DNA of 64,000 nt from Phycicoccus avicenniae_A (GTDB lineage: Bacteria > Actinomycetota > Actinomycetes > Actinomycetales > Dermatophilaceae), in NCBI RefSeq assembly GCF_050496545.1, contig NZ_JBNVZV010000015.1, forward strand, positions 1 through 64,000. Direction: 5' to 3'. The notes under the pieces were generated by a model. The model saw only the letters and a list, made by a program, of their open reading frames with translations, made no database searches and was not told the DNA's origin. This document shows positions 1 to 7,458 of this stretch, piece by piece; position 1 is the first letter of the stretch, and every line of letters begins with the position of its first letter. The position numbers and the translations under genes were made by a program.

Positions 1-1
1 C

Positions 2-673
2 GCGCTCCCACCCGGTCCGTTGCGCGAGCGCGACGACGACGACGCCGTGCAGGTCTCCGCCGACCCGCGCATCGGCCTGCCGACCCGTTCGGGCGTGCTC
101 CTCGCGCTGCTGGCCCTGCTCGGGGGTGTCACCGCGGCCGCGCCGCTGGTCGGCCTCCTGCTGCTCGCCGCGTGGATGGTGCTCGCGCGCACGTCGGACC
201 GCTCGGTCACCTCGCTCGTCATGCGCCGGCACGCCCGCGGGGCGCGGGGCAGCGACGTCGCGGTCGCGGTGGCCGCGAGCCCGTGGCACCTGGTCGTCGG
301 CGCGGTCGGCTCGCTCGTGACCCTCGCGGTGCCGCTGCTCGTCGGGGTCTGCGCGATGTTCGCCGGCGCCCTCGTCGTCGGTGGGGTCACCGGCGACGCC
401 ACCCGCGCCGACGCCGTGGTCCCGCTCCTCGCCGCGGGCGGCTTCACGGCGCTCACCGCCTGGTGGGGCCCGGGCGGCGCCGCCCTGCGCCGGGGCAGCC
501 GCAGCCTCGTGCGCGGGCTCACGGGGCACGACACCGTGCGCCAGGTCCTCGTGGCGGCCTTCCTCCTCGGGGGCGCCGCGCTCGTCGCCCTCGCCGTCAG
601 CCGCGGTGCGCCCTCGTGGTGGCCGCTGTCGACCCCGCCCGGCTGGGTCGACGAGGTGGTGCCCGGCCTGTGA
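2..673 (+). CDS. C-terminal part of a polytopic membrane protein (5' end outside window)
   Basis: The reading frame is open to the left edge, so the visible 217 residues from a TTG at 20 are probably only the end of a longer protein. At least four hydrophobic segments of about 20 residues are visible, separated by short arginine-rich loops such as RRGSRSLVRGL. There is no catalytic motif in the visible part. From memory this type of tail follows a serine/threonine kinase-like domain in related actinobacteria, but no kinase motif is in view, so that is a guess. It ends in a GTGA overlap with the next gene, suggesting translational coupling. Confidence 0.6.
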   Translation, partial: ALPPGPLRERDDDDAVQVSADPRIGLPTRSGVLLALLALLGGVTAAAPLVGLLLLAAWMVLARTSDRSVTSLVMRRHARGARGSDVAVAVAASPWHLVVGAVGSLVTLAVPLLVGVCAMFAGALVVGGVTGDATRADAVVPLLAAGGFTALTAWWGPGGAALRRGSRSLVRGLTGHDTVRQVLVAAFLLGGAALVALAVSRGAPSWWPLSTPPGWVDEVVPGL

Positions 674-2130
674 CCGACCCTCGCACCCGCCGCCCCCGCA
701 TCCTGCGCGGTGACCTGCCGACCGAGCCGATGCCGATGGCCGACCTGCTGCGCCGCACGCCGTACCGGCACGCCCGCATCCCGGGCGCGGCCGCCGAGGA
801 CGCCGCGCTCGAGCAGGCCCTCGACCTCGCGGTGCGCGTCGGCGAGCTGATGCTGCGCTGCGGCGCCGGCGCTCCCCAGGTGGAGGGCGCCATCGCCGCC
901 ACGGCCGCGGCGGCCGGTGTGGACCGGGTCGAGCTCGACATCACGCTCCAGTCGATCGTCGTGCAGGCGCGCAGCAGCGCCGGCCGCCGGCACACGCTGC
1001 TGCGCGTGGTGCGGCACACCCGCTTCGACTACGCCCGGCTCGTGGCCGTGCACCGGCTCGTCGAGTCGCTCGTCGCCGGCGAGGTCACCACGGCCGAGGC
1101 CGCGGCGCGCATCCAGGAGATCAAGCTGCACCCGCGCAACTACCCGAAGTGGGCGGTCACGCTGGCCAACGCCCTCCTCGCGTCGGCGGTGGCGGTCGTC
1201 ATCGGGGCGAGCGCGCTGGCCGCGCTGGCGACCATCGGGGTGGTGCTCGGCGTCGCCGCGGTCGCCCGGCTGCACGCGCGGCTGGACCTGCCGGAGTTCT
1301 ACGGCAACGCGATCAACGCGTTCGCCGCGACGCTGTTCGCCGGTGGGCTGTACGCGCTCGGTGCCACCGGTGCGATCCCGTTCGGCGAGAGCGAGTTCGC
1401 CTTCGTGGTGGCCGGCGGCATCGTCGCGATGCTGCCCGGGCGCACGATGGCCTCGGCGATCGAGGACGTCATCTTCGGGTACCCGCTCACCGGCGCCGGT
1501 CGGCTGCTCGCGGTCCTGCTGTCGCTCACCGGGCTGATCATCGGGATCGCGTCCGGGCTGAGCGCGATGCTCATGCTCACCCGGTGGACCAGCAGCAGCT
1601 TCGTCTCGCCGGACGTGCTGGACCTGCGGGTCACCCAGGCGCCGATCCTCCCCGCCCTGCTCGCCTCGCTCGTCGTCGGGCTGGCCGCCGGCGTCACGGT
1701 GCAGAGCCGCCGGGGGCTCATCCTCCCGATGGGGCTGCTGACCATCGTCGGCGTCGCGGTCTCGGCGGTGCTCACCCGCGGCCCCGGGGTCGGGGCGGTC
1801 ACGGCCACCGGTATCGCCGCCGTCGTGGTCGGCGTGCTCGGCCGGCTGCTGGCGCAGCGGATGGATGCCCCTTCCCTCGTCCTCGTCGTGCCCGCCAGCT
1901 TCGGCCTGCTGCCCGGTCTGACGATCTTCCGCGGCCTCTACGAGCTCGTCGCCCAGGGCGAGAACTCGGGGCTGCTCACCTTCCAGTCCGGCCTGTCGAC
2001 CCTGCTGTCCGCCGGCGGCGTCCTGCTGGCCATCGCCACCGGCACCGTGCTCGGCGAGTACCTCGCGGCCCCGTGGGACCGCCACGTGCGGGGCAGCCGC
2101 CGCCCCCGCACGCACCAGGTGCCACGCTGA
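670..2130 (+). CDS. thrE: ThrE-family threonine/serine exporter
   Basis: 486-residue inner-membrane exporter of the ThrE family, close to the length of the Corynebacterium glutamicum protein (about 489). The cytosolic N-terminal half carries the family signature region around LRCGAGAPQVEGAI and the stretch with HPRNYPKWAV. About ten membrane segments follow, including VAGGIVAMLPGRTMASAIED, which lies in the substrate-pathway half. ThrE proteins export L-threonine and L-serine using proton motive force. I chose GTG at 670 because it overlaps the preceding stop and places the N-terminus just before the conserved domain; a longer open frame upstream is only a shadow of the previous gene. Confidence 0.85.
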   Translation: MTDPRTRRPRILRGDLPTEPMPMADLLRRTPYRHARIPGAAAEDAALEQALDLAVRVGELMLRCGAGAPQVEGAIAATAAAAGVDRVELDITLQSIVVQARSSAGRRHTLLRVVRHTRFDYARLVAVHRLVESLVAGEVTTAEAAARIQEIKLHPRNYPKWAVTLANALLASAVAVVIGASALAALATIGVVLGVAAVARLHARLDLPEFYGNAINAFAATLFAGGLYALGATGAIPFGESEFAFVVAGGIVAMLPGRTMASAIEDVIFGYPLTGAGRLLAVLLSLTGLIIGIASGLSAMLMLTRWTSSSFVSPDVLDLRVTQAPILPALLASLVVGLAAGVTVQSRRGLILPMGLLTIVGVAVSAVLTRGPGVGAVTATGIAAVVVGVLGRLLAQRMDAPSLVLVVPASFGLLPGLTIFRGLYELVAQGENSGLLTFQSGLSTLLSAGGVLLAIATGTVLGEYLAAPWDRHVRGSRRPRTHQVPR

Positions 2131-2197
2131 GCGAGCAGCCCCCGGGGACCACCGCTCCCGCGGACGGCGTCGGAACGTCTGGCGATCCGGCGCTCAC

Positions 2198-2214
2198 GGC
2201 GCCATAATGGCGCC
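2198..2214. promoter_or_regulatory. vapBC operator: perfect 17-bp palindrome over the -10 region
   Basis: GGCGCCATAATGGCGCC is a perfect inverted repeat of 8-bp arms around a single A. It contains a -10-like hexamer CATAAT (2203-2208) and ends one base before the vapB ATG at 2215. The 6-nt gap between -10 and ATG fits a leaderless transcript. Ribbon-helix-helix antitoxins commonly bind such palindromes to repress their own operon, so this is the likely autoregulatory operator. Confidence 0.7.
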
Positions 2215-2445
2215 ATGCCGAGCGTGCAGATCAAGGATGTCCCGGAGGACACCCACGCGGTGCTGCGGCGACGGGCTGCCGAGGCACACCAGTCCCTGCA
2301 GGAGTACCTGCGCTCCCGGCTGATCGCCGAGGCCGGCCGACCCACCGTGGAGGAGGTCCTCGCCCGGGCCGGCGGCCGATCGGGCGGGTCGGTGCCGCTG
2401 GCGGACGCGGTCACGACCGTCCGGGAGGATCGTGCTCGTCGTTGA
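2215..2445 (+). CDS. vapB: VapB/FitA-type ribbon-helix-helix antitoxin
   Basis: 76-residue antitoxin. The N-terminal 45 residues read as a ribbon-helix-helix DNA-binding fold (beta strand SVQIKDVP, then helix 1 through HAVLRRRAAEAHQ and helix 2 SLQEYLRSRL). The variable C-terminal tail would wrap the toxin. The ATG directly follows the palindrome at 2198-2214, and there is no Shine-Dalgarno sequence, consistent with leaderless translation and autorepression. It overlaps the toxin gene by 14 bases. Confidence 0.88.
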   Translation: MPSVQIKDVPEDTHAVLRRRAAEAHQSLQEYLRSRLIAEAGRPTVEEVLARAGGRSGGSVPLADAVTTVREDRARR

Positions 2446-2836
2446 CGCCAGCGTCCTCGTGGTCGCCCTGGCCGACGACGGACCAGACGGGGATGCCGCG
2501 CGCTCCCGACTCACCGGGGAGACACTGGCCGCCCCTGAGCTCGTCGACCTCGAGGTCGCCTCGGTGCTGCGGCGTCAGAACCGCCTGGGGACGATCGACG
2601 ACCGCCGGACCGGACTGGCCCTGGCGGACCTGGCGGCGCTGCAGATGCACCGCGCCGCGCACCTGGTGTTGTTGCCGCGGTGCTGGGAGCTGCGGGAGAA
2701 CCTGACGACCTACGACAGCGCCTACGTCGCGCTGGCCGAGATCCTGGACGCCACCCTGCTCACCGGCGACGCACGACTCGCTCGTGCCGCCGGCCTCACC
2801 TGCACCATCGAGCTGCTCGACCCGCTCCGGCGCTGA
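2432..2836 (+). CDS. vapC: VapC PIN-domain ribonuclease toxin
   Basis: 134-residue PIN-domain protein. The four expected acidic metal-binding residues are visible: Asp5 (VVDAS), Glu41 (DLEVASVL), Asp95 (TYDSAYVALA) and Asp113 (LLTGDARLA). VapC toxins cleave RNA, often tRNA or rRNA, and are held inactive by VapB. The start is GTG at 2432 with GGGAGG five bases upstream inside vapB, so the pair is translationally coupled. All active-site residues are present, so it looks functional. Confidence 0.9.
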   Translation: MLVVDASVLVVALADDGPDGDAARSRLTGETLAAPELVDLEVASVLRRQNRLGTIDDRRTGLALADLAALQMHRAAHLVLLPRCWELRENLTTYDSAYVALAEILDATLLTGDARLARAAGLTCTIELLDPLRR

Positions 2837-2892
2837 GACACGCCTGAGGCCGGTTCGGGCCCTGCGCCGGTCCGCACGTACCCTCGTCTGCC

Positions 2893-3975
2893 ATGCGCAT
2901 GCGTCCCACCGCGGTCCTGGCCGTCGCCCTCCTCGCCCTCGCCGGCTGCTCCGGCGACCCCGAGCCCACGACGAGCAGCACCTCCGCCGCACCCACCTCC
3001 GCCACCCCGACCCCCACGCCCGACGTCGTCGTCGAGGGGGCCGACGCGAAGCTCACCGCGGCCGTCGCGAAGGTCTACGCGGGGAAGAAGGGCATCACCG
3101 CCAAGGCCAGCCTCGGCACCTGGAAGAAGGAGAAGGTCGCCGTCGTCACCTCGGGTGACGACGTGACCCTGGCCGTCGGGCCGCAGTGGAAGGTCGTCGG
3201 CGGCTGGTGGCCCTCGCTCGACAAGCCGACCTCGCTCGGCAAGGGCCCGCGCTTCGTCCTCGTCATCGGCTCCGACGCCCGCACGGACAAGCCGCTCAAG
3301 GGCACCCGCGGCGACACCCTCCAGGTCATCGGCATCGACGGCAAGGGCGGCGGCGGCATCATGGGCATGGCCCGCGACATCTGGGCGCCGATGCCCGGCG
3401 GCGGCAAGGCCAAGATCAACGCGGCCTTCGCGTACGGCGGGGGCAAGGGCCAGGTGCAGACGGTCCGCGCGGTCACCGGCCTCCCCATCGAGGGCTACGT
3501 CGTCACCGGCTTCGGCGGCTTCCGCGACATCGTCAACGAGTCCGGCGGCCTGCCCATGACCGTGGCGAAGAAGGTCGTCCTCCAGGGCAAGACCACCGTC
3601 AAGGCCGGCAAGCAGATCCTCACCGGCAAGTTCGCGCTCGCCTACGCGCGCGAGCGCAAGTCGCTGCCCGACGGCGACTTCGGGCGCTCGGCCCACCAGA
3701 CCGAGATGCTCCTGGCCGCCGCCGTGTCGGCCCGTGTCCAGGGCGTGACGATCGTGCCGAAGGAGATGTCGATCGTCTCGAAGTACGCCGAGACCGACCT
3801 CTCCGCCGCCGACGCGCTGACCTTCGTCGCCTCGTTCTACAAGATCAACCCGACCAAGGTCGGGCACGCCACCGCCAAGGGCGGGTTCGGTACGAGCCCG
3901 GACGGGCAGTCGATCGTCGTCCTCGACAGCGCCTCGCGCAACGCGTTCGCGCGCTTCAAGGACGGCCGGCTCTGA
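2893..3975 (+). CDS. LytR-CpsA-Psr (LCP) family lipoprotein
   Basis: 360-residue exported protein. The N-terminus is a lipoprotein signal with lipobox LAGC (Cys19), then a Thr/Ser/Pro-rich linker. The LCP domain runs from about residue 118, with VLVIGSDARTD, the arginine-containing RGDTLQVIGID, GMARDIW, and the later AYARERKSLPDGDFGRSAHQ. LCP enzymes attach polymers from lipid carriers to peptidoglycan outside the membrane; a lipid-anchored form is less usual than the common single-TM form. A TACCCT hexamer (2879-2884) lies just before the ATG, which may make the mRNA leaderless. It converges on csrA. Confidence 0.85.
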   Translation: MRMRPTAVLAVALLALAGCSGDPEPTTSSTSAAPTSATPTPTPDVVVEGADAKLTAAVAKVYAGKKGITAKASLGTWKKEKVAVVTSGDDVTLAVGPQWKVVGGWWPSLDKPTSLGKGPRFVLVIGSDARTDKPLKGTRGDTLQVIGIDGKGGGGIMGMARDIWAPMPGGGKAKINAAFAYGGGKGQVQTVRAVTGLPIEGYVVTGFGGFRDIVNESGGLPMTVAKKVVLQGKTTVKAGKQILTGKFALAYARERKSLPDGDFGRSAHQTEMLLAAAVSARVQGVTIVPKEMSIVSKYAETDLSAADALTFVASFYKINPTKVGHATAKGGFGTSPDGQSIVVLDSASRNAFARFKDGRL

Positions 3976-4014
3976 TCCGGTGCAGCGTCCCTGCGCGGCC
4001 GGCGACGGACTCGC

Positions 4015-4323
4015 TCAGCCGGCGGGGGAGCCGTCCGCGTTCGGGGCGGCCGGCGCGGGCGCCGGGGGTGCGGCGGGCGGCGCCGTGCCGCCGACCCGGT
4101 CACCGATGACCTGCGCCAGCCCGGCCACCGCCGCCGAGGAGGTCGTGGAGGCCTCCTCGTTGGCCTTGAGCACCGCCAGGTAGATCTCCTCGCGGTGGAT
4201 CTGCACCGAGGCCGGCGCCTCGATGCCGAGGCGCACCTTGTCGCCGCTGATCTCCAGGACCGTCACGACGATGTCGTGGCGGATCCGGATGCCCTCGTGG
4301 GGCCGTCGGCTCAGCACCAGCAC
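4015..4323 (-). CDS. csrA: CsrA carbon storage/flagellin translation regulator
   Basis: 102-residue protein whose first 65 residues are typical CsrA: MLVLSRRPHEGIRI, then the strand GDKVRLGIEAP and the RNA-binding HREEIYLAV. CsrA dimers bind GGA motifs in mRNA leaders and block translation; in flagellated Gram-positives the main target is flagellin mRNA, relieved by FliW. The Ala/Pro-rich tail of about 35 residues is longer than the usual 61-75 residue protein. The start is GTG at 4323, with a strong AGGAGAGGA before it. It is last in the flgN-fliW-csrA unit, next to its presumed antagonist. Confidence 0.93.
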   Translation of the reverse strand: MLVLSRRPHEGIRIRHDIVVTVLEISGDKVRLGIEAPASVQIHREEIYLAVLKANEEASTTSSAAVAGLAQVIGDRVGGTAPPAAPPAPAPAAPNADGSPAG

Positions 4324-4366
4324 GGGGACTCCTCTCCTGGCCGGGGGCCGGGTCGTCGGTCGGGGG

Positions 4367-4771
4367 TCACGAGGCGGCGATCAGCGGGGCGCGGAGCGGG
4401 AAGTCCTGGCCGGTGAGCACGACCTGCGCGGCGTCGAGGGTCCGGGTGTTGAGGACGACCGGCGCGAGCAGGTTGGCGGTGGATCGGGTGACGTCCTCGG
4501 CGACGGTGACGATGAGCAGGACCTGGGCGTCGGCGGCGTCGGTGAGCCCGAGGCGCTCGGCCGTGGGGTCGTCGATCTCGGGGTGGTAGTCGGGGAAGAA
4601 GACCCCGGCGTCGGCCGTGACGAAGCCGGTGCCCTCGTCGTCGACCGGGCGCAGGTCGAACAGCCCGGCGGCGACCGGCTGCACCTCGTACTCCGTCGCG
4701 GGGAACCCGACGATCCCCTCGGAGACGTGGATGGTGCGGGCGGCGGTCGCGCTCGCGGGGGTGTCCGTCAT
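4367..4771 (-). CDS. fliW: FliW flagellar assembly factor, CsrA antagonist
   Basis: 134 residues, normal for FliW (about 140). Recognised by EGIVGFPATEYEV near the N-terminus, the central DAQVLLIVTVAEDVTRSTANL, and the end ANLLAPVVLNTRTLDAAQVV. FliW binds CsrA or flagellin in exclusive partnership: free flagellin sequesters FliW, releasing CsrA to stop flagellin translation. ATG at 4771 is chosen because the conserved domain starts 14 residues later and GTGAGGT lies upstream. It follows flgN after 8 bases and precedes csrA, the classical arrangement. Confidence 0.92.
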   Translation of the reverse strand: MTDTPASATAARTIHVSEGIVGFPATEYEVQPVAAGLFDLRPVDDEGTGFVTADAGVFFPDYHPEIDDPTAERLGLTDAADAQVLLIVTVAEDVTRSTANLLAPVVLNTRTLDAAQVVLTGQDFPLRAPLIAAS

Positions 4772-4779
4772 GTCCGACC

Positions 4780-5292
4780 TCACGTGGTCTCGTCGAAGAA
4801 GCGGGCCGAGGACTCGCGGTCGCGCGAGCCGCTCGCGGTGTAGGTGGAGCCCGACGCGGGGGTCCGGAAGCGGGCGAGGGCCTCGTCGATGGCCCGGGCG
4901 CTGGAGGAGAGCAGCTCCTTGTTGGCCAGCGCCGCCTCGGTGAGGCCCTGGGTCAGCTCGGCGAGCGCGTGCCGGTGCTCGGCGAAGACCTGGTCCCATG
5001 GGGTCGGCACGGCCTCGGCGACCTCGCGCAGGCTGGCCTCCTGCGGCAGGCCGAGCAGCTCGGTGAGGGGGAGCAGCTCGACGGCGCGGGACAGCTCGGA
5101 GGTGCGGATGGTGGCGATCAGCTCGTCGACGTCGCGGGTGGAGCGGGCCAGCCACGAGCCGCGGCCGGTCTCGACTAGGGCCCGCTGCACCTCGATGCGG
5201 TAGGCGAGGGACTCGAGGAGCTCGCGCGTGCGCCACAGCGACTCGGAGAGGTCGGCACAGGCGGCGACGACGCCTTCCTCACGGTGTTCCAC
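4780..5292 (-). CDS. flgN: FlgN-type export chaperone for hook-filament junction proteins
   Basis: 170-residue, almost wholly alpha-helical protein, first in the flgN-fliW-csrA unit. FlgN proteins hold FlgK and FlgL unfolded for the flagellar export gate; those clients are encoded 5-7 kb away in the divergent unit. The helices from LWRTRELLESLAYRIEVQRA to the Leu-rich C-terminal half match the family pattern, although sequence identity in FlgN is always low. I start at GTG 5292: the open frame continues upstream into non-coding DNA, and a FliA-type -10 box ends 7 bases before this GTG. The assignment rests mostly on helical content and position. Confidence 0.75.
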   Translation of the reverse strand: MEHREEGVVAACADLSESLWRTRELLESLAYRIEVQRALVETGRGSWLARSTRDVDELIATIRTSELSRAVELLPLTELLGLPQEASLREVAEAVPTPWDQVFAEHRHALAELTQGLTEAALANKELLSSSARAIDEALARFRTPASGSTYTASGSRDRESSARFFDETT

Positions 5293-5299
5293 TGCTACC

Positions 5300-5327
5300 T
5301 CATCGGTTCGGGCGGGGGCGGACTTGA
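5300..5327 (-). promoter_or_regulatory. FliA (sigma-28) promoter of flgN-fliW-csrA
   Basis: Read on the minus strand: CTCAAGTC context, TCAA (-35, 5327-5324), 16-nt spacer, ACCGATGA (-10, 5307-5300). It matches the five 15-nt-spaced copies elsewhere in the locus apart from the extra spacer base and an A for G. Transcription would start about 7 bases on, at or next to the flgN GTG. Confidence 0.6.
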
Positions 5328-5522
5328 GCGCCCTCGGCGCGCCGACCAGTCTGCCACGGGGTGAGGCGCCGGGCCCGGAGCGCGCCCATCGGGGTCGCCG
5401 CTGGCCGTTCGGAGGATGGGCCGTGAACGAACGGGTCGGCGCCGCTCCGTCGAAGGGCTCTATGTCCCCGTCCGGGCCCTCCCCGGGTGGCGGGGTCACC
5501 GAAGCGGTTCGACGCTTGATCC

Positions 5523-6383
5523 GTGACCGAGAACGCGACCGCCACCTCCCCCCGGGACCTCGAGCAGCTGTGCCGCGAGCACCTGCCCATCGTGGGCTAC
5601 GAGGTGCGCTCCCTGAGCGCCCGCCTCCCCTCCCACGTGGCGGTGGACGACCTGACGTCGGCGGGCATGTACGCCCTCGCCGCCGCGGCCGCCTCCTTCG
5701 ACCCCGAGCGCGGAGTGCCCTTCGGCCGCTACGCCGCGACCCGCATCAAGGGCGCCCTGCTCGACGAGCTGCGCTCGATGGACTGGGCGTCGCGCTCGGT
5801 GCGGACCAAGGCCCGCGAGCACGACACCGCGCGCGGGGTGCTGACCGCCGAGCTCGGGCGCGAGCCCCAGGAGCGCGAGGTCGCCGCCCGGATGGGTCTG
5901 ACCGTCGACGACGTCCGCGAGGTCTCCCGCGCCGTGCACCGCTCGGTCGTCGTCCGGCTCGACCCGCTGGTCGACTCCGGTGCGGCGGAGGGTGTCCTGC
6001 CCCGCGTCGACCAGACCCCCGAGCACCTCGTCGTCGAGCGCGAGCGCGAGACCTACCTGCACGCCGCGGTCGCGGCGCTCCCGGAGCGGCTCCGCCTCGT
6101 CGTCCAGGCCACCTTCTTCGAGGACCGCCTCCTCAAGGACGTCGCCGAGGAGCTGGGGGTGACCGAGTCCCGTGTCTCGCAGCTGCGCACGGAGGCGCTG
6201 GCCGTCCTCCGCGACGGCATGCGCGCCACCCACGGCGCCGAGCACCCGCCCGTGACCGCCGCGAACACCGGGGCCGCCGCGCGCCGGCGCGCCACCTACT
6301 ACGCCGACATCGCCAAGCGCGCCTCGATGGCGCAGCGCGGCGGCCTGGCCACCCGTCCGGGCGCGGTGAGGCACGCCGTCTGA
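5523..6383 (+). CDS. fliA: FliA/WhiG-type sigma-28 factor for flagellar genes
   Basis: 286-residue group-3 sigma factor. Region 2 is visible as VDDLTSAGMYALAAAAASFDP, then RYAATRIKGALLDELRSMDW, the FliA/WhiG hallmark. Region 3 follows around ELGREPQEREVAARMG, and region 4 around DVAEELGVTESRVSQLRTEA as a helix-turn-helix. It should recognise the six TCAN-N15/16-RCCGATGR promoters in this locus. The start is GTG 5523. The region upstream holds no promoter of that type, so fliA itself is probably driven by another sigma factor. No FlgM anti-sigma gene is seen nearby. Confidence 0.93.
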   Translation: MTENATATSPRDLEQLCREHLPIVGYEVRSLSARLPSHVAVDDLTSAGMYALAAAAASFDPERGVPFGRYAATRIKGALLDELRSMDWASRSVRTKAREHDTARGVLTAELGREPQEREVAARMGLTVDDVREVSRAVHRSVVVRLDPLVDSGAAEGVLPRVDQTPEHLVVERERETYLHAAVAALPERLRLVVQATFFEDRLLKDVAEELGVTESRVSQLRTEALAVLRDGMRATHGAEHPPVTAANTGAAARRRATYYADIAKRASMAQRGGLATRPGAVRHAV

Positions 6384-6405
6384 CGCCGGCACCGGACACC
6401 CACTC

Positions 6406-6439
6406 GAGGGCCCCGCGGAATTTCTCCGCCGGGGCCCTC
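6406..6439 (+). terminator. Hairpin terminator after fliA
   Basis: GAGGGCCCC-G-CGG pairs with CCG-C-CGGGGCCCTC across a short AT-containing loop. It separates fliA from fliC, and its 3' arm runs directly into the -35 box of the fliC promoter. Confidence 0.65.
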
Positions 6440-6464
6440 AAGTCGTCCGGGGCCCGGCCGATGA
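6438..6464 (+). promoter_or_regulatory. FliA (sigma-28) promoter of fliC
   Basis: TCAA (6438-6441), exactly 15 nt, GCCGATGA (6457-6464), compared with the classical TAAA-N15-GCCGATAA. It lies 82 bases before the fliC ATG, leaving a leader of about 75 nt. Confidence 0.85.
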
Positions 6465-6494
6465 GGGGGGTGTCGCCCCGACTGTGGGAGCGAC

Positions 6495-6538
6495 ACGGAT
6501 CGCCACGGACGGCGGTCCGAGACCCCATCCAAGGAGGA
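6495..6538 (+). promoter_or_regulatory. Candidate CsrA-binding sites in the fliC leader
   Basis: Two ACGGA motifs (6495-6499 and 6505-6509) and the Shine-Dalgarno AAGGAGGA (6531-6538) lie in the leader. CsrA typically bridges a GGA in the ribosome-binding site and one upstream. The second ACGGA overlaps the stem of a small hairpin, CGGAC-GGCG-GTCCG (6506-6519). This is inferred from motif and from csrA/fliW being in the locus. Confidence 0.5.
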
Positions 6539-6545
6539 AATCATC

Positions 6546-7373
6546 ATGGGTCTGCAGGTCAACACCAACGTCGCCGCTCTCAACACGTACCGGCACCTCA
6601 GCTCCACCCAGAGCACGATGAACACCAGCCTCGAGCGCCTGTCCTCGGGTCTGCGCATCAACCGCGCGGCCGACGACGCGGCCGGCCTGGCGATCAGCGA
6701 GAAGCTGCGCGCCCAGACCTCCGGCCTCGGCCAGGCCTCGTCCAACGCGCAGGACGCGATCTCCCTCGTCCAGACGGCGGAGGGTGCGCTCAACGAGACG
6801 CACTCCATCCTCCAGCGCATGCGCCAGCTGTCGGTGCAGTCGGCCAACGACACCAACACCGACGACGACCGCGCCGCCATCCAGAAGGAGGTCACCGCCC
6901 TCAACGACGAGCTCGACCGCATCGCCAGCACCACCCAGTTCAACGGGCAGAACCTGCTCGACGGCACGGGCGGCACGGCCGGCTCGTTCACCTTCCAGAT
7001 CGGTGCCAACAACGGCCAGACCGTGAGCGTCGCGTTCGCCCAGGCCGACACCGCCACCCTCGGCACCGACGCCCTCGACGTCTCGACCCAGGCCGGCGCC
7101 GCCAGCGCGCTGACCGCGATCGACGACGCCATCAAGACCGTCTCGGGCAACCGGGCCGACCTCGGTGCGGTGCAGAACCGTCTGCAGCACACCATCAACA
7201 GCCTGAGCGTCGCGGCCGAGAACGCTGCCGCGGCCGAGTCGCGCATCCGCGACACCGACATGGCGAAGGAGATGAGCAGCTTCTCGCGCTCGCAGATCCT
7301 CTCCCAGGCCGGCGTCTCGATGCTCGCCCAGGCGAACAGCGCCCCGCAGTCCGTCCTCAAGCTCCTCGGCTGA
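6546..7373 (+). CDS. fliC: Flagellin
   Basis: 275-residue filament protein with the two conserved ends and almost no variable middle. The N-terminal D0/D1 reads MGLQVNTNVAALNTYRHL and later LSSGLRINRAADDAAGLAIS; the C-terminal D0/D1 ends with SQAGVSMLAQANSAPQSVLK. A filament of D0-D1 only is expected (the family ranges from about 270 to over 500 residues). It has a strong AAGGAGGAAAT before the ATG. Transcription is probably by FliA and translation by CsrA/FliW. It is exported by the type III apparatus with FliS as chaperone. Confidence 0.98.
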   Translation: MGLQVNTNVAALNTYRHLSSTQSTMNTSLERLSSGLRINRAADDAAGLAISEKLRAQTSGLGQASSNAQDAISLVQTAEGALNETHSILQRMRQLSVQSANDTNTDDDRAAIQKEVTALNDELDRIASTTQFNGQNLLDGTGGTAGSFTFQIGANNGQTVSVAFAQADTATLGTDALDVSTQAGAASALTAIDDAIKTVSGNRADLGAVQNRLQHTINSLSVAAENAAAAESRIRDTDMAKEMSSFSRSQILSQAGVSMLAQANSAPQSVLKLLG

Positions 7374-7385
7374 GTTCGGCTGCTC

Positions 7386-7413
7386 GCCCGGGCCCGCACC
7401 CGCGGGCCCGGGC
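7386..7413 (+). terminator. Strong hairpin after fliC
   Basis: GCCCGGGCCCGC pairs perfectly with GCGGGCCCGGGC across a 4-nt ACCC loop, starting 13 bases after the fliC stop. There is no U-tract. It probably sets a high fliC to fliD transcript ratio. Confidence 0.7.
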
Positions 7414-7458
7414 GGACCCGCACCACCACCCTGACGAGGATCGGAAGGAGGAGGACCC

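Noticed and set aside
172..669. Long overlapping frame upstream of thrE
   Set aside because: It is Arg/Pro-rich shadow translation of the preceding gene; thrE starts at GTG 670.
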